Origin: an uncultured Lachnospiraceae bacterium
GTDB lineage: Bacteria > Bacillota > Clostridia > Lachnospirales > Lachnospiraceae
Assembly: GCA_902790935.1 (NCBI GenBank)
Contig: CADATP010000006.1
Location: 1 to 56,730 of the forward strand
Reading direction: 5' to 3'
Length of the DNA stretch: 56,730 nucleotides
Shown here: positions 25,308 to 33,547 of the stretch, piece after piece
How the letters are laid out: every line of letters begins with the position of its first letter
Position numbering within the stretch: the first letter of the stretch is position 1
Translations under genes and position numbers: made by a program
The notes under the pieces: model-generated
Database searches by the model: none
What the model was told of the DNA's origin: nothing
The model's input: the letters and a program-made list of their open reading frames with translations, nothing else

Positions 25308-26153
25308 TCATAGCCTTATATTTTTCTCAAATACAACGCCTCTGTCTTTTCTTTCCTTAATCGCTCTGTAAGCTTCCTTTTCCATCTTTTTATAGCCTCC
25401 GGGCGTACAGCTTGCAATCTCGACCATACGCTTTGTTACTCCGTACATATCCGGGATACGCTGCGCTTTATCAAGGATCGTGCAGTCCTCTATAAGAAGC
25501 TCTAGGCTATAGCTGAGTCCCTCGTCAAAATCCTGCAGCGGTAAAAACTTATCCGCCGCTCCCTCTGAAAGAGGATTGATACCTGTAAGCAGAAAATGGA
25601 AAAACCTGCCAAATGCATATACATCCGAGAAAAGTCCGGCCTCCTCGGAAAACTGCTCAGGTGCGGAGGCTCCTACAGTGCCGCTTACAGAATCCGCCGC
25701 ATCCCTAAGATAGCAGGCGGACCCGAGATCCAAAAGCCTTACATCCCCTTCAGGAGTAAGGACCATATTCTCGGCCTTAAGGTCTCTGAAAACTATGGGA
25801 TTATCCTTGGTCTGGAGCCAGCCGAGTCCGTCGGCAACCGTAAGCGCCATCTTCATCGCCTCGCTTTGGGCAAATCCCTTTCTCCTTGTAAGGACATCGC
25901 TTAAGTTCTCTCCGAAGATGTACTCCATGATGATAAAGTACTCACCATCTGACTCGCCCGCATCTATAAATGCGGGAAAAAGAGGATGATCCGCTTCCTG
26001 TAAAAGCGCTGTTTCAATCTCCCAGACCTTTTTCTCTTTTATAACCTTGAGAGCCGCGTACTCTCCGGTTTCTTTGTTCTTTATCCGATAGACAGTTCCG
26101 AAGCTGCCCTCTCCCACCTTAACGGGAGTCTCGTATTTTGCTGAAAAATCCAT
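25308..26153 (-). CDS. serine/threonine protein kinase
   Basis: A soluble Hanks-type kinase (281 aa) with the glycine loop GEGSFGTVY (14-22), Lys36 in AALKV, the catalytic loop VFRDLKAENM (Asp124; FRD instead of HRD), the magnesium motif DLG (142-144) instead of DFG, and APEQF in the activation segment. All key charged residues are kept, so it is probably active. It has no membrane helix or PASTA domains, unlike PrkC. It follows rseP by 24 bases, suggesting expression with the envelope/isoprenoid operon. Substrates are unknown. Confidence 0.88.
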   Translation of the reverse strand: MDFSAKYETPVKVGEGSFGTVYRIKNKETGEYAALKVIKEKKVWEIETALLQEADHPLFPAFIDAGESDGEYFIIMEYIFGENLSDVLTRRKGFAQSEAMKMALTVADGLGWLQTKDNPIVFRDLKAENMVLTPEGDVRLLDLGSACYLRDAADSVSGTVGASAPEQFSEEAGLFSDVYAFGRFFHFLLTGINPLSEGAADKFLPLQDFDEGLSYSLELLIEDCTILDKAQRIPDMYGVTKRMVEIASCTPGGYKKMEKEAYRAIKERKDRGVVFEKNIRL

Positions 26154-26176
26154 TAAAAATCCTCTTGATCAAATGA

Positions 26177-27280
26177 TCATTTTACAAAAAAGATGTTTCT
26201 TATATCGTTGAAGAAAACAAGGACGATAAGTACGATAAAGAAAACCACTCCGATGAAATTAACCAGAGCCTCTTTATCCCTCGGTACAGGCTTTCCTCTG
26301 ATTATTTCAATAAGTATAAACATCAGCCTGCCGCCATCGAGAGCAGGGATAGGCAGGAGATTCAGGATTCCGAGATTGATGGTAAGCATTAATGCGATGT
26401 TTAGCATATTTACCACAACCGTCGAAAATCCGTACTCTTTTGTCTGTTCATAGGTCTTGCCTACAACGTTTACCGCTATGCCGACAGGGCCCGAAATATC
26501 GCTTGTTTTGACCTTACCCCTTATCAGCATAAAGAGGCTTCCGTAGGTCATCTTGAAATTGTATCTGACCTCATACCAGGTGTACTTAAGGGCATCCGCT
26601 CCTTTAAGGGTTACAAAGTCCGAGTTCATAATACCGATAAGGTATCTGCCTTCCTCACTGTCATAAACAGGAGTAAGAGTAGTCTTATATTTTTCCCCGT
26701 CTCTCATATACTCGACATCAACATCCCCACCGTTATAAAGAGCGTTGAAAAGGATGATGTCATCGTAGAGGTATATCTTTTGTCCGTTAAGAGAAAGGAT
26801 TCTGTCCCCATCCTCGAGACCGGCCGCCTGCGCTGCGCCTCCCTCTGTTACCTGAGTAGCCACGGGCTCTCTTATAGCTATGAGATTTACCATTATAAAG
26901 GCAATGATAAATCCAAGGATAATATTAAAAGCGGGACCTGCCAAAGTTACCGCAAGCCTTTTCCAGACACCGGCCTCTAAGAATGATCCGCCGTACTTAC
27001 CCTCCGGATTTTCTATGCCGGAATTGCCTTCCTTTTTTTCGCCTTCAGCAACGTCGTCCTGGCCTTCAAATACGCAGGCTCCGCCCAGTGGAAGGAGCTT
27101 TATGGAGTACTTTGTACCGCCCTTAGTCCAGTGGATGATCGTAGGTCCAAATCCTACAAAGAACTCCACAACATGTATCCCGTTGGCTCTCGCAATAATA
27201 AAATGCCCGAATTCATGGGACACAACTACCACAGAAAAAATAAGCAAAAACCAAAAGATGCTGACGAGAGTATTTAACAT
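26177..27280 (-). CDS. rseP: site-2 intramembrane metalloprotease
   Basis: RseP/RasP cleaves membrane substrates such as anti-sigma factors and signal peptides inside the bilayer. The protein (367 aa) has the zinc motif HEFGH (22-26) in its first membrane helix, a PDZ domain (about 140-210, including GGAAQAAGLEDGDRILSLNG), and the C-terminal NLLPIPALDGGR motif (the conserved second Asp site). Its start overlaps the end of dxr by 7 bases, so the two are translationally coupled, as is common in Firmicutes. Confidence 0.95.
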   Translation of the reverse strand: MLNTLVSIFWFLLIFSVVVVSHEFGHFIIARANGIHVVEFFVGFGPTIIHWTKGGTKYSIKLLPLGGACVFEGQDDVAEGEKKEGNSGIENPEGKYGGSFLEAGVWKRLAVTLAGPAFNIILGFIIAFIMVNLIAIREPVATQVTEGGAAQAAGLEDGDRILSLNGQKIYLYDDIILFNALYNGGDVDVEYMRDGEKYKTTLTPVYDSEEGRYLIGIMNSDFVTLKGADALKYTWYEVRYNFKMTYGSLFMLIRGKVKTSDISGPVGIAVNVVGKTYEQTKEYGFSTVVVNMLNIALMLTINLGILNLLPIPALDGGRLMFILIEIIRGKPVPRDKEALVNFIGVVFFIVLIVLVFFNDIRNIFFVK

Positions 27281-28413
27281 ACTTCGGATACCTCCCTCTC
27301 GGCCTCAAGTATCTGCTCTACTGAGGGATTATCTATTACAGTGTGGGCATCCATTGCCTTCTCTATGATATCGTAAATATCCAAAAATCCGATCTTTTTG
27401 TCAAGGAATCTGGCAACCGCAAGCTCGTTGGCCGCGTTAAATACAGTAGGCATGCTTCCGCCTTCAGCTGCCGCCCTAAGAGCGAGGGCAAGGCCTCTAA
27501 ACACTTCGGGATCGGGCTTTTCGAAGGTCATATTCTTAACCGCAAAAAGATCAAGCTTGTTTCCGGTCATAGGAAGTCTGTTGGGATAGAAAAGAGCGTA
27601 CTGTATCGGAAGTTTCATATCCGGCACGCCCATCTGGCCTATAACAGCTCCGTCCTCAAATTCCACAGCAGAGTGTAAGATGCTCTGGGGATGCACAACA
27701 ACCTGTATCTTCGAAACCGGAACATCAAAAAGCCATCCGGCCTCCATTACCTCAAGTCCTTTATTTACAAGGCTTGCAGAGTCGATAGTAATCTTTCTTC
27801 CCATCGACCAATTGGGATGCTTTAAGGCATCCTCAACCGTCTTTGTACGGAGCTGCTCTGTAGTCATATTTCTGAAAGGCCCGCCACTGGCGGTAAGAAG
27901 TATCTTAGAGATCTTATTACCCTTTTCCCCGTGGAGAGACTGGAAAATAGCGGAATGCTCGCTGTCAACGGGAAGTATCTTAACTCCCTTTTTCGCTGCG
28001 AGGGGCATGATTATATGCCCTGCGCAAACAAGAGTCTCCTTGTTGGCAAGGGCTATATCTTTACCGGCTTCTATAGCTGCGATAGTCGGTCTAATACCGA
28101 TCATTCCCACAACAGCCGTAAGGACGATATCTGCCTCAGCTAAAGTTGCGGCCTCTATAAGTCCGTCCATTCCCGATAGGATCTTTACGGGTAAATCCTT
28201 TACTCTTTCCTTAAGATCCTTTGCCGCTTCCTCGGACCACATAACAGCCAAAGAAGGACCAAACTTTCTTATCTGCTTTTCCATAAGAGTAACATTGCTG
28301 CCTGCGCAAAGGGCAAGGACAGAAAGATACTCTCTGTAACTGTCTACTACTTCAAGGGTCTGGGTACCGATAGAACCGGTAGAGCCCAAAACAACTATCT
28401 TTTTTTTCTCCAT
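27274..28413 (-). CDS. dxr: 1-deoxy-D-xylulose 5-phosphate reductoisomerase
   Basis: Dxr converts DXP to methylerythritol phosphate with NADPH, the committed step of the MEP isoprenoid pathway. The protein (379 aa, typical) has the nucleotide motif VLGSTGSIGTQTLEVV (8-23), ALANKETLVCAG (about 121-132), PVDSEHSAIFQ (about 147-157), and the flexible loop with TASGGPFRN. Together with uppS just upstream it links isoprenoid supply to undecaprenyl carrier synthesis. Confidence 0.97.
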   Translation of the reverse strand: MEKKKIVVLGSTGSIGTQTLEVVDSYREYLSVLALCAGSNVTLMEKQIRKFGPSLAVMWSEEAAKDLKERVKDLPVKILSGMDGLIEAATLAEADIVLTAVVGMIGIRPTIAAIEAGKDIALANKETLVCAGHIIMPLAAKKGVKILPVDSEHSAIFQSLHGEKGNKISKILLTASGGPFRNMTTEQLRTKTVEDALKHPNWSMGRKITIDSASLVNKGLEVMEAGWLFDVPVSKIQVVVHPQSILHSAVEFEDGAVIGQMGVPDMKLPIQYALFYPNRLPMTGNKLDLFAVKNMTFEKPDPEVFRGLALALRAAAEGGSMPTVFNAANELAVARFLDKKIGFLDIYDIIEKAMDAHTVIDNPSVEQILEAEREVSEVC

Positions 28414-28481
28414 ACAAAAATCCCTATATTCAAGACAATGCCCTTAGGCCGATCATCTTGTCGAACTTTCCTGTTACCTAA

Positions 28482-28512
28482 AAAAGATTTGTCGCCCCCG
28501 CCAGGGAGCGAC
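28482..28512 (-). terminator. weak hairpin between cdsA and dxr
   Basis: On the minus strand GTCGCTCCC and GGGGGCGAC arms (one mismatch) are followed by AAATCTTTTTT. It may attenuate transcription between cdsA and dxr; the T-run begins about five bases after the stem, so efficiency is doubtful. Confidence 0.4.
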
Positions 28513-28528
28513 ATCCTTAAAACTCATA

Positions 28529-29416
28529 CTAAAAATTGTTTAAAATCAGTAAAAGTGAAAGAACATATATAGCAGGTGCGGTGGAGATCATAGAGTCAAA
28601 CCTGTCCATGATTCCGCCATGTCCGGGTATAAGCTTCGCGTAATCTTTAAATCCTTTGTTACGCTTGATTCCAGATGCAACCAAATCCCCCAGCATTCCT
28701 ATAAGTCCGCCTACCATACTGATGGCAGCGAGTATAAGATAAAAATATTGAATCTCAATTCCCATCTTCGCAAGACCGGGCATAACGTAGAAGTATCCGT
28801 AAACACCTCCGATAATACCGCTTGCAAGGATTCCGCCGATACATCCGGCCAATGATTTATTGGGGGATAAAACGGGGAAGATCTTTCTCTTTCCAAAAGC
28901 ACTTCCGATAAGGTAGGCGAAAGTATCGCATCCCCATGAACCGATAAGTATCATCCAGATAAGATACTTTCCGTAGGGCTCGGACTGTCTCGTCATATAG
29001 ATAAATGAAAGCATTACGGGGCAGTAAAGGAAAGAAAAGCTGATGTCTGCGATCCTTCCGATCTCAACTTTCGGGAAGCTGAAAACATAGACAAAAAGGA
29101 TAGCAATTACAAAGCAGACAACCACCATGAACTGGTAAACAGGTTCATGGAAAAATACCATTACGCCGTAATAAACTACTATTGTGACAAGTCCGATAAT
29201 GTCGAGAAAGTCAATCTTTTTCTTAGCCGGCAGAGGCACTCTCTCTCCGCCCGGAACAACGCTTTTGCAGGCAAATGCCTTAGAAAGCTCCCAGAATCCG
29301 ATACAGGAGATAACAAGTAAAACTCCCGCGAGTGCATAGCCTCCGAATATGAAAAGCGCAACAATGCCCGCAAGCATTGTGATAGCACTGATCGATCTTG
29401 TAATAAATTTACGCAT
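28529..29416 (-). CDS. cdsA: phosphatidate cytidylyltransferase
   Basis: CdsA makes CDP-diacylglycerol from phosphatidate and CTP, the branch point for anionic phospholipids. The protein (295 aa) is polytopic. It ends with the family signature region: GSWGCDTFAYLIGSAFGK (about 164-181), SPNKSLAGCIGG, LGDLVASGIKR and KDYAKLIPGHGGIMDRFDS (about 256-274). GGAGG lies just upstream of the ATG. It follows uppS by 20 bases. Confidence 0.96.
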   Translation of the reverse strand: MRKFITRSISAITMLAGIVALFIFGGYALAGVLLVISCIGFWELSKAFACKSVVPGGERVPLPAKKKIDFLDIIGLVTIVVYYGVMVFFHEPVYQFMVVVCFVIAILFVYVFSFPKVEIGRIADISFSFLYCPVMLSFIYMTRQSEPYGKYLIWMILIGSWGCDTFAYLIGSAFGKRKIFPVLSPNKSLAGCIGGILASGIIGGVYGYFYVMPGLAKMGIEIQYFYLILAAISMVGGLIGMLGDLVASGIKRNKGFKDYAKLIPGHGGIMDRFDSMISTAPAIYVLSLLLILNNF

Positions 29417-29436
29417 TAAGTCCTCCGAAACGGGTT

Positions 29437-30150
29437 TTACTTTAATCCGCCGAAACGGCGCTCTCTGTGATTGTAGGCATCAATAGCCTTTTCAAGCTCT
29501 GCTTCATTAAAGTCGGGCCATGCCACATCAGTAAAATAAAACTCGGTATATGCAAGTTGCCAAAGAAGGAAATTGGAAATCCTCTGCTCTCCGCATGTAC
29601 GGATAAGGAGATCCGGATCGGGAATTCCCGCAGTATCGAGCTCTCCCGCTATGGTTTCTTCCGTAATATCTTCAGGCTTTATCTCCCCCGAAAGGACTTT
29701 ATCTGACAGTTTTGAAACAGCGCGTCTTATCTCATCCCGTCCGCCGTAGTTGATGGCTATCTGGAAATGAAGTCCGGTGTTTGCCGCTGTTTCGCGCTCA
29801 AGGTCCTCGATACTTTTAACAATATCGGGATCAAGCCTTGTCCTGTCACCAATGACCTGTATGTGAACATTATTCTTTGCCGCTTTTCGCAGGCTTCCCA
29901 CCATATATTTACGGAGAAGTCCCATAAGAGCGGTAACTTCATCTCCCGGTCTGTTCCAGTTTTCCGTGGAAAAGGCGTAAACCGTGAAGTATTTGATACC
30001 GGCCTTATCGACAATTGTAAGCATGTCCTCCACAACCTGTGCTCCGCGGACATGGCCTGCGTTACGAGGCAATCCTTTTGCCTTTGCCCAGCGTCCGTTG
30101 CCGTCCAGAATAACAGCCACGTGACGTGGAATTTTTCTCTCATCAGGCAT
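29437..30150 (-). CDS. uppS: undecaprenyl diphosphate synthase
   Basis: UppS extends farnesyl diphosphate to undecaprenyl diphosphate, the lipid carrier for peptidoglycan and teichoic-acid precursors. The protein (237 aa) has HVAVILDGNGRWAKAKGLPR (9-28) with the catalytic Asp, then YAFSTENWNRP (about 78-88) and DLLIRTCGEQRISNFLLWQL (about 187-206). Its ATG overlaps the frr stop by one base. It belongs to the pyrH-frr-uppS-cdsA-dxr-rseP operon. Confidence 0.97.
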   Translation of the reverse strand: MPDERKIPRHVAVILDGNGRWAKAKGLPRNAGHVRGAQVVEDMLTIVDKAGIKYFTVYAFSTENWNRPGDEVTALMGLLRKYMVGSLRKAAKNNVHIQVIGDRTRLDPDIVKSIEDLERETAANTGLHFQIAINYGGRDEIRRAVSKLSDKVLSGEIKPEDITEETIAGELDTAGIPDPDLLIRTCGEQRISNFLLWQLAYTEFYFTDVAWPDFNEAELEKAIDAYNHRERRFGGLK

Positions 30151-30701
30151 TATACTGTCATTAACTCCTTGGTCTTGACCTCTACAAGAGCATCAATATC
30201 CTTAACATACTTGTCTGTGATCTTCTGAAGTTCATCCTCAAGAGACTTGATCTCATCTTCAGAAACTTCACCCTTGCCAAGCTTCTTAAATGCATCATTG
30301 CCGTCGCGGCGTACATTTCTTACCGCAACCTTAGCATCCTCAGCCTTTTTCTTGATATCCTTAACAAGCTCCTTACGACGATCCTCGGTAAGCTCGGGGA
30401 ATACAAGTCTGATAACATTACCGTCATTGGTAGGATTGATTCCGATGTCGGATGTAAGGATTGCCTTTTCGATGTCCTTTAAAAGGCTCTTCTCCCAGGG
30501 CGCGATCTGGATGATCCTTGCCTCGGGAACAGTAACGTTTCCTACCTGCTGAATAGGGGTAGGGGTTCCGTAATAATCAACACGAAGCTTGTCGAGGACA
30601 TGGGGATTTGCTCTTCCCGCACGGATAGCGGCGAAGTCAGCCTCAAGATGCTCGATGGCTTTAGTCATTTTTTCGTCGTAGCTTTTAATTCTTTCGTCCA
30701 T
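30150..30701 (-). CDS. frr: ribosome recycling factor
   Basis: RRF splits post-termination ribosomes together with EF-G. The protein (183 aa) has the standard pattern: MTKAIEHLEADFAAIRAGRA near residue 11 (the arm domain), then DYYGTPTPIQQVGNVTVPEA and IAPWEKSLLKDIEKAI, and the C-terminal EDRRKELVKDIKKKAEDAKV helices. It sits 21 bases after pyrH and overlaps uppS by one base. Confidence 0.97.
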   Translation of the reverse strand: MDERIKSYDEKMTKAIEHLEADFAAIRAGRANPHVLDKLRVDYYGTPTPIQQVGNVTVPEARIIQIAPWEKSLLKDIEKAILTSDIGINPTNDGNVIRLVFPELTEDRRKELVKDIKKKAEDAKVAVRNVRRDGNDAFKKLGKGEVSEDEIKSLEDELQKITDKYVKDIDALVEVKTKELMTV

Positions 30702-30722
30702 TATATTAAGTCTCCTATGACA

Positions 30723-31415
30723 TTACACGGTAACCTTAGTTCCGTGGAATTCTCCTTTAAGCGTATTTACGATGCTGTTTTCCTCATTAAGTCCGAACAC
30801 CCACATAGGCATATGGTTGTCCCTTGCGAGAATCGAAGCGGTCATATCAACAACCTGAAGGTTCTTTGCGATAACCTCGTCGATCGATACCTCATCGTAC
30901 TTAACAGCGGCAGGATTCTTTGCAGGGTCTGAATCGTATACTCCGTCGATTGACTTGGCAAGGAGTATAACATCCGCCTCTACCTCAATCGCACGAAGTA
31001 CAACTCCCGTATCCGTAGAGAAGTAAGGATGTCCGGTTCCTCCTGCGAAAAATACTACCTGACCGTGAGCAAAATATTTATTAGCTCTGTCCTTGGAGAA
31101 AAGCTTGGTAAAGGAACCGCACTCAAAAGGAGTAAGAACATTGGTCATCATCCCAACGCTTCTGAAAATCTCAGATACATAGATGCAGTTCATAACAGTA
31201 GCAAGCATTCCTATCTGGTCTGCCTTTGTACGGTCGATATTTTCGCTTGAGCGGCCACGCCAGAAGTTTCCGCCTCCGGTCACGATACCTACCTCGATAC
31301 CGTCATCTACCAGCTGTTTAACCTGAAGCGCAACTTTTCTGACGGTAGCCTCGTCAAATCCCGTCTTGTTGGGGCCTGCAAGGGCTTCACCGCTTAACTT
31401 TAACAAAATACGCAT
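30723..31415 (-). CDS. pyrH: UMP kinase
   Basis: PyrH phosphorylates UMP to UDP. The protein (230 aa) starts MRILLKLSGEALAG and has VTGGGNFWRGR (about 45-55), AGGTGHPYFSTDTGVVLRA (about 115-133) and DGVYDSDP (about 158-165), the amino-acid-kinase-family signatures of bacterial UMP kinase. GGAGAA precedes the ATG. The bactofilin gene lies 22 bases upstream, in the place where tsf usually precedes pyrH. Confidence 0.97.
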   Translation of the reverse strand: MRILLKLSGEALAGPNKTGFDEATVRKVALQVKQLVDDGIEVGIVTGGGNFWRGRSSENIDRTKADQIGMLATVMNCIYVSEIFRSVGMMTNVLTPFECGSFTKLFSKDRANKYFAHGQVVFFAGGTGHPYFSTDTGVVLRAIEVEADVILLAKSIDGVYDSDPAKNPAAVKYDEVSIDEVIAKNLQVVDMTASILARDNHMPMWVFGLNEENSIVNTLKGEFHGTKVTV

Positions 31416-31437
31416 ATTTTTTCTCCAAAACTATTAA

Positions 31438-32388
31438 TTACTTATCGCTCTTATTCTTCTTGTTGCCGATAGTCTCGGGCTTGTAATCGTCAAAGAAGGA
31501 TGTAGGGCTGACATCAGCGTAGCACTGTGAGCACATACCTTCGATAGCCGCACCGTTGTTGATCTGTACGGACTTTGAACGGATATTGCCCATAACGATC
31601 GCTGAAGAATCAAGGATAACAGGTCCGTGTACATCGATATCTCCCTTAACCGCACCTGCAACTGCTGCGGAGAAGCCTGTGATATTTCCTACGATAACGG
31701 TTCCAGCACCGATCTTGATCGAAGATTCGCTGGATACATCGCCTGTGATCTTTGCGTTCTCAGCGAAGATTTCATGAGCCTTTGAATTTCCGGTAACATG
31801 TCCGGTGATGTTGAGCTTACCGTTAACGTCAATGTTTCCTTTAACGCTTCCGAGTATCTCGAGAGAGCCTTCGGTGCTGATATCACCATTTACAGTCATA
31901 CCCAGGGTGATTACTGATGTTTCATCTGAATAGTTTGCATTACTGTCCATTTTAAAATCTGCTCCTTTGAAATTATTATCTTCGAATTTATCTTCTTCAT
32001 AAACAGGCTCTTCCTCGGTAACGGCCGAAGCTGAAGCAGCCTCCATATCGGCAAATACGGTGTCGAGTGCCGATTCGGCATCCGAGCTTTCGGTCTGTTC
32101 TGCGGCTTCTTCGCTTTCCTTTGCCTGTTCAAGAGAAATATCTCCGTTTAAAGCCTCGTTCAAGAGATTCTCATAATCCGCATCGCTTAAAGCTTCCGGT
32201 TTCTCGTCTATAGCGTCGAGCATTGCGGATACATCAGGGAGATCTGTCTTTTCTTCTTCGGATACTTCGGCGGCTTTTTCTGCAAGAGCCGCTTCATCCA
32301 AAGCCTCGGTAGTTTCGTTTTTCTCTTCGGGAATAAGTTCATTTACCGCCTGAGATAAGTCCTGCTTAAGGTCTCCAAAAAAACCCAT
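31438..32388 (-). CDS. bactofilin-like polymer-forming protein
   Basis: Bactofilins are cytoskeletal beta-helical filaments, often membrane-associated, that organise cell-wall enzymes. The protein (316 aa) has a short amphipathic N-terminus (MGFFGDLKQDLSQAVNEL), a long acidic disordered region (about 20-155), and a C-terminal bactofilin domain (about 160-295) with regular repeats such as GSLEILGSVKGNIDVNGKLN and GAVKGDIDVHGPV. The acidic extension is longer than in typical bactofilins. It is immediately downstream of a NodB-type deacetylase and upstream of pyrH, suggesting a wall or cell-shape role. Confidence 0.88.
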   Translation of the reverse strand: MGFFGDLKQDLSQAVNELIPEEKNETTEALDEAALAEKAAEVSEEEKTDLPDVSAMLDAIDEKPEALSDADYENLLNEALNGDISLEQAKESEEAAEQTESSDAESALDTVFADMEAASASAVTEEEPVYEEDKFEDNNFKGADFKMDSNANYSDETSVITLGMTVNGDISTEGSLEILGSVKGNIDVNGKLNITGHVTGNSKAHEIFAENAKITGDVSSESSIKIGAGTVIVGNITGFSAAVAGAVKGDIDVHGPVILDSSAIVMGNIRSKSVQINNGAAIEGMCSQCYADVSPTSFFDDYKPETIGNKKNKSDK

Positions 32389-32406
32389 TTACGTAATTCC
32401 TCCTTT

Positions 32407-33399
32407 TTATTCTACATGCCGTACCGGTTCGGTATCGGATGTAATAGGTAAAATTGCTGCCCCTTCGATCTTTTGTATTTTCTCGATGATCGCGGGGAGT
32501 GCCTGTACTGTTGTAGGCTTGTCGAGAGAGTCATGCATCAGTATCACGGACACCTCTCTGTTTTCTATTCCGCTCGTAGCGTTCAGAAGAATCTGCTCTG
32601 CGCTTAAAAGCTCTCCCGAAGCATCTCCCGAAGATACGTTCCAGTCGAAATAGGTCACGCCTCTGTCATTCAATATACTGATAAAACGGTGCATATCAAG
32701 AGCGCTTACGCTGTTGGAGCTTCCTCCCGGGAAGCGGTAAAACTGCGGCTCTTTTCCCGTTGCGCTTTCAAGTAATGTCGTAATACTGTCAAGGTCATCC
32801 GTGAAGTTTTCTTCACTTGAATAGATCTTGGAGTAAACATGGCTGTAAGAGTGCATTCCGAGGGTATGTCCCTCCTCTACTATCCTCTTATATGCCTCAA
32901 GATCGCTTTCGGATTCCTTGCCCACTACGAAAAATGTGGCCTTTACGCCATAGCTGTCCAAAATATCAAGAATATCATCGGTATAAGCACTGGGGCCGTC
33001 ATCAAAGGTCAGATAGACTTTGTGGGCCGCTTCGCTGACATCTCCTCCGCCGGAAAAGGTCCAGACAACCTCATCAGACAAAAGTCCCGCCCCGGTATTT
33101 TCCCCGGGAAGATCAGCCACAGCGGTATTTCCGGCCATTTCCTCCGGTTCCATAAGAGCCTCGGCTATAGCGAGCCTTTCCGCGCCGTCTAAGCGGCCTA
33201 CATGAGAAAAGCCCTTAAGCTTCATATCAGCAACTTCCGCGGCAAGGTTATTTACCCTTTTTTCGATGGAAGCCTGTTTGATGACAAGATATATCCCGGT
33301 GATATTGGGCAGGATAAGCAAAATTACCAAAGCGCCGATGATAAGTTTCTTAAGCCTCGCCACTCTCCCGGCGCCGGCTCTTTTCATACGCTCTTCCAT
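32407..33399 (-). CDS. membrane-anchored polysaccharide deacetylase (NodB domain)
   Basis: The protein (330 aa) has a basic N-terminus, one membrane helix (about 15-38, LIIGALVILLILPNITGIYL) and an extracellular NodB domain (about 125-325). The metal and catalytic motifs are TFDDGPS, HSYSH, RFPGGSSN, DWNVSSGD and VILMHDS, so it is likely an active peptidoglycan or glycan N-deacetylase. The ATG at 33399 is chosen for the GGGA 8 bases upstream; ATGs at 33408 and 33387 are alternatives. It starts the operon running through the bactofilin to rseP, with an extended -10 promoter at 33442-33450. Confidence 0.9.
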   Translation of the reverse strand: MEERMKRAGAGRVARLKKLIIGALVILLILPNITGIYLVIKQASIEKRVNNLAAEVADMKLKGFSHVGRLDGAERLAIAEALMEPEEMAGNTAVADLPGENTGAGLLSDEVVWTFSGGGDVSEAAHKVYLTFDDGPSAYTDDILDILDSYGVKATFFVVGKESESDLEAYKRIVEEGHTLGMHSYSHVYSKIYSSEENFTDDLDSITTLLESATGKEPQFYRFPGGSSNSVSALDMHRFISILNDRGVTYFDWNVSSGDASGELLSAEQILLNATSGIENREVSVILMHDSLDKPTTVQALPAIIEKIQKIEGAAILPITSDTEPVRHVE

Positions 33400-33441
33400 A
33401 ACAAACATCCCAAATATATAGCTATTTCACACCTATCCAAC

Positions 33442-33450
33442 AGTATAACA
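33442..33450 (-). promoter_or_regulatory. extended -10 promoter for deacetylase-bactofilin-pyrH operon
   Basis: On the minus strand TG-N-TATACT (TATACT at 33447-33442) with a T-rich, weak -35 about 17 bases upstream. It lies 43 bases before the chosen deacetylase ATG. Confidence 0.55.
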
Positions 33451-33477
33451 TATTAGCCAAAAAGCAAAAAGGATTTT

Positions 33478-33506
33478 TTGACATTTTTTTCGCCATATAC
33501 TATAAT
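33478..33506 (+). promoter_or_regulatory. consensus sigma-A promoter for DAHP synthase
   Basis: A perfect TTGACA (33478-33483), 17-base spacer and perfect TATAAT (33501-33506), 42 bases before the aro gene ATG. A leader this short leaves no room for a T-box. Confidence 0.92.
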
Positions 33507-33547
33507 TTGAAAGGTTTAAAATCTTTTACAGAAATGAGGACAGGCTA

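Noticed and set aside
33484-33547. T-box or tryptophan leader before the DAHP synthase gene
   Set aside because: Only 41 bases separate the consensus -10 from the ATG, too short for either.
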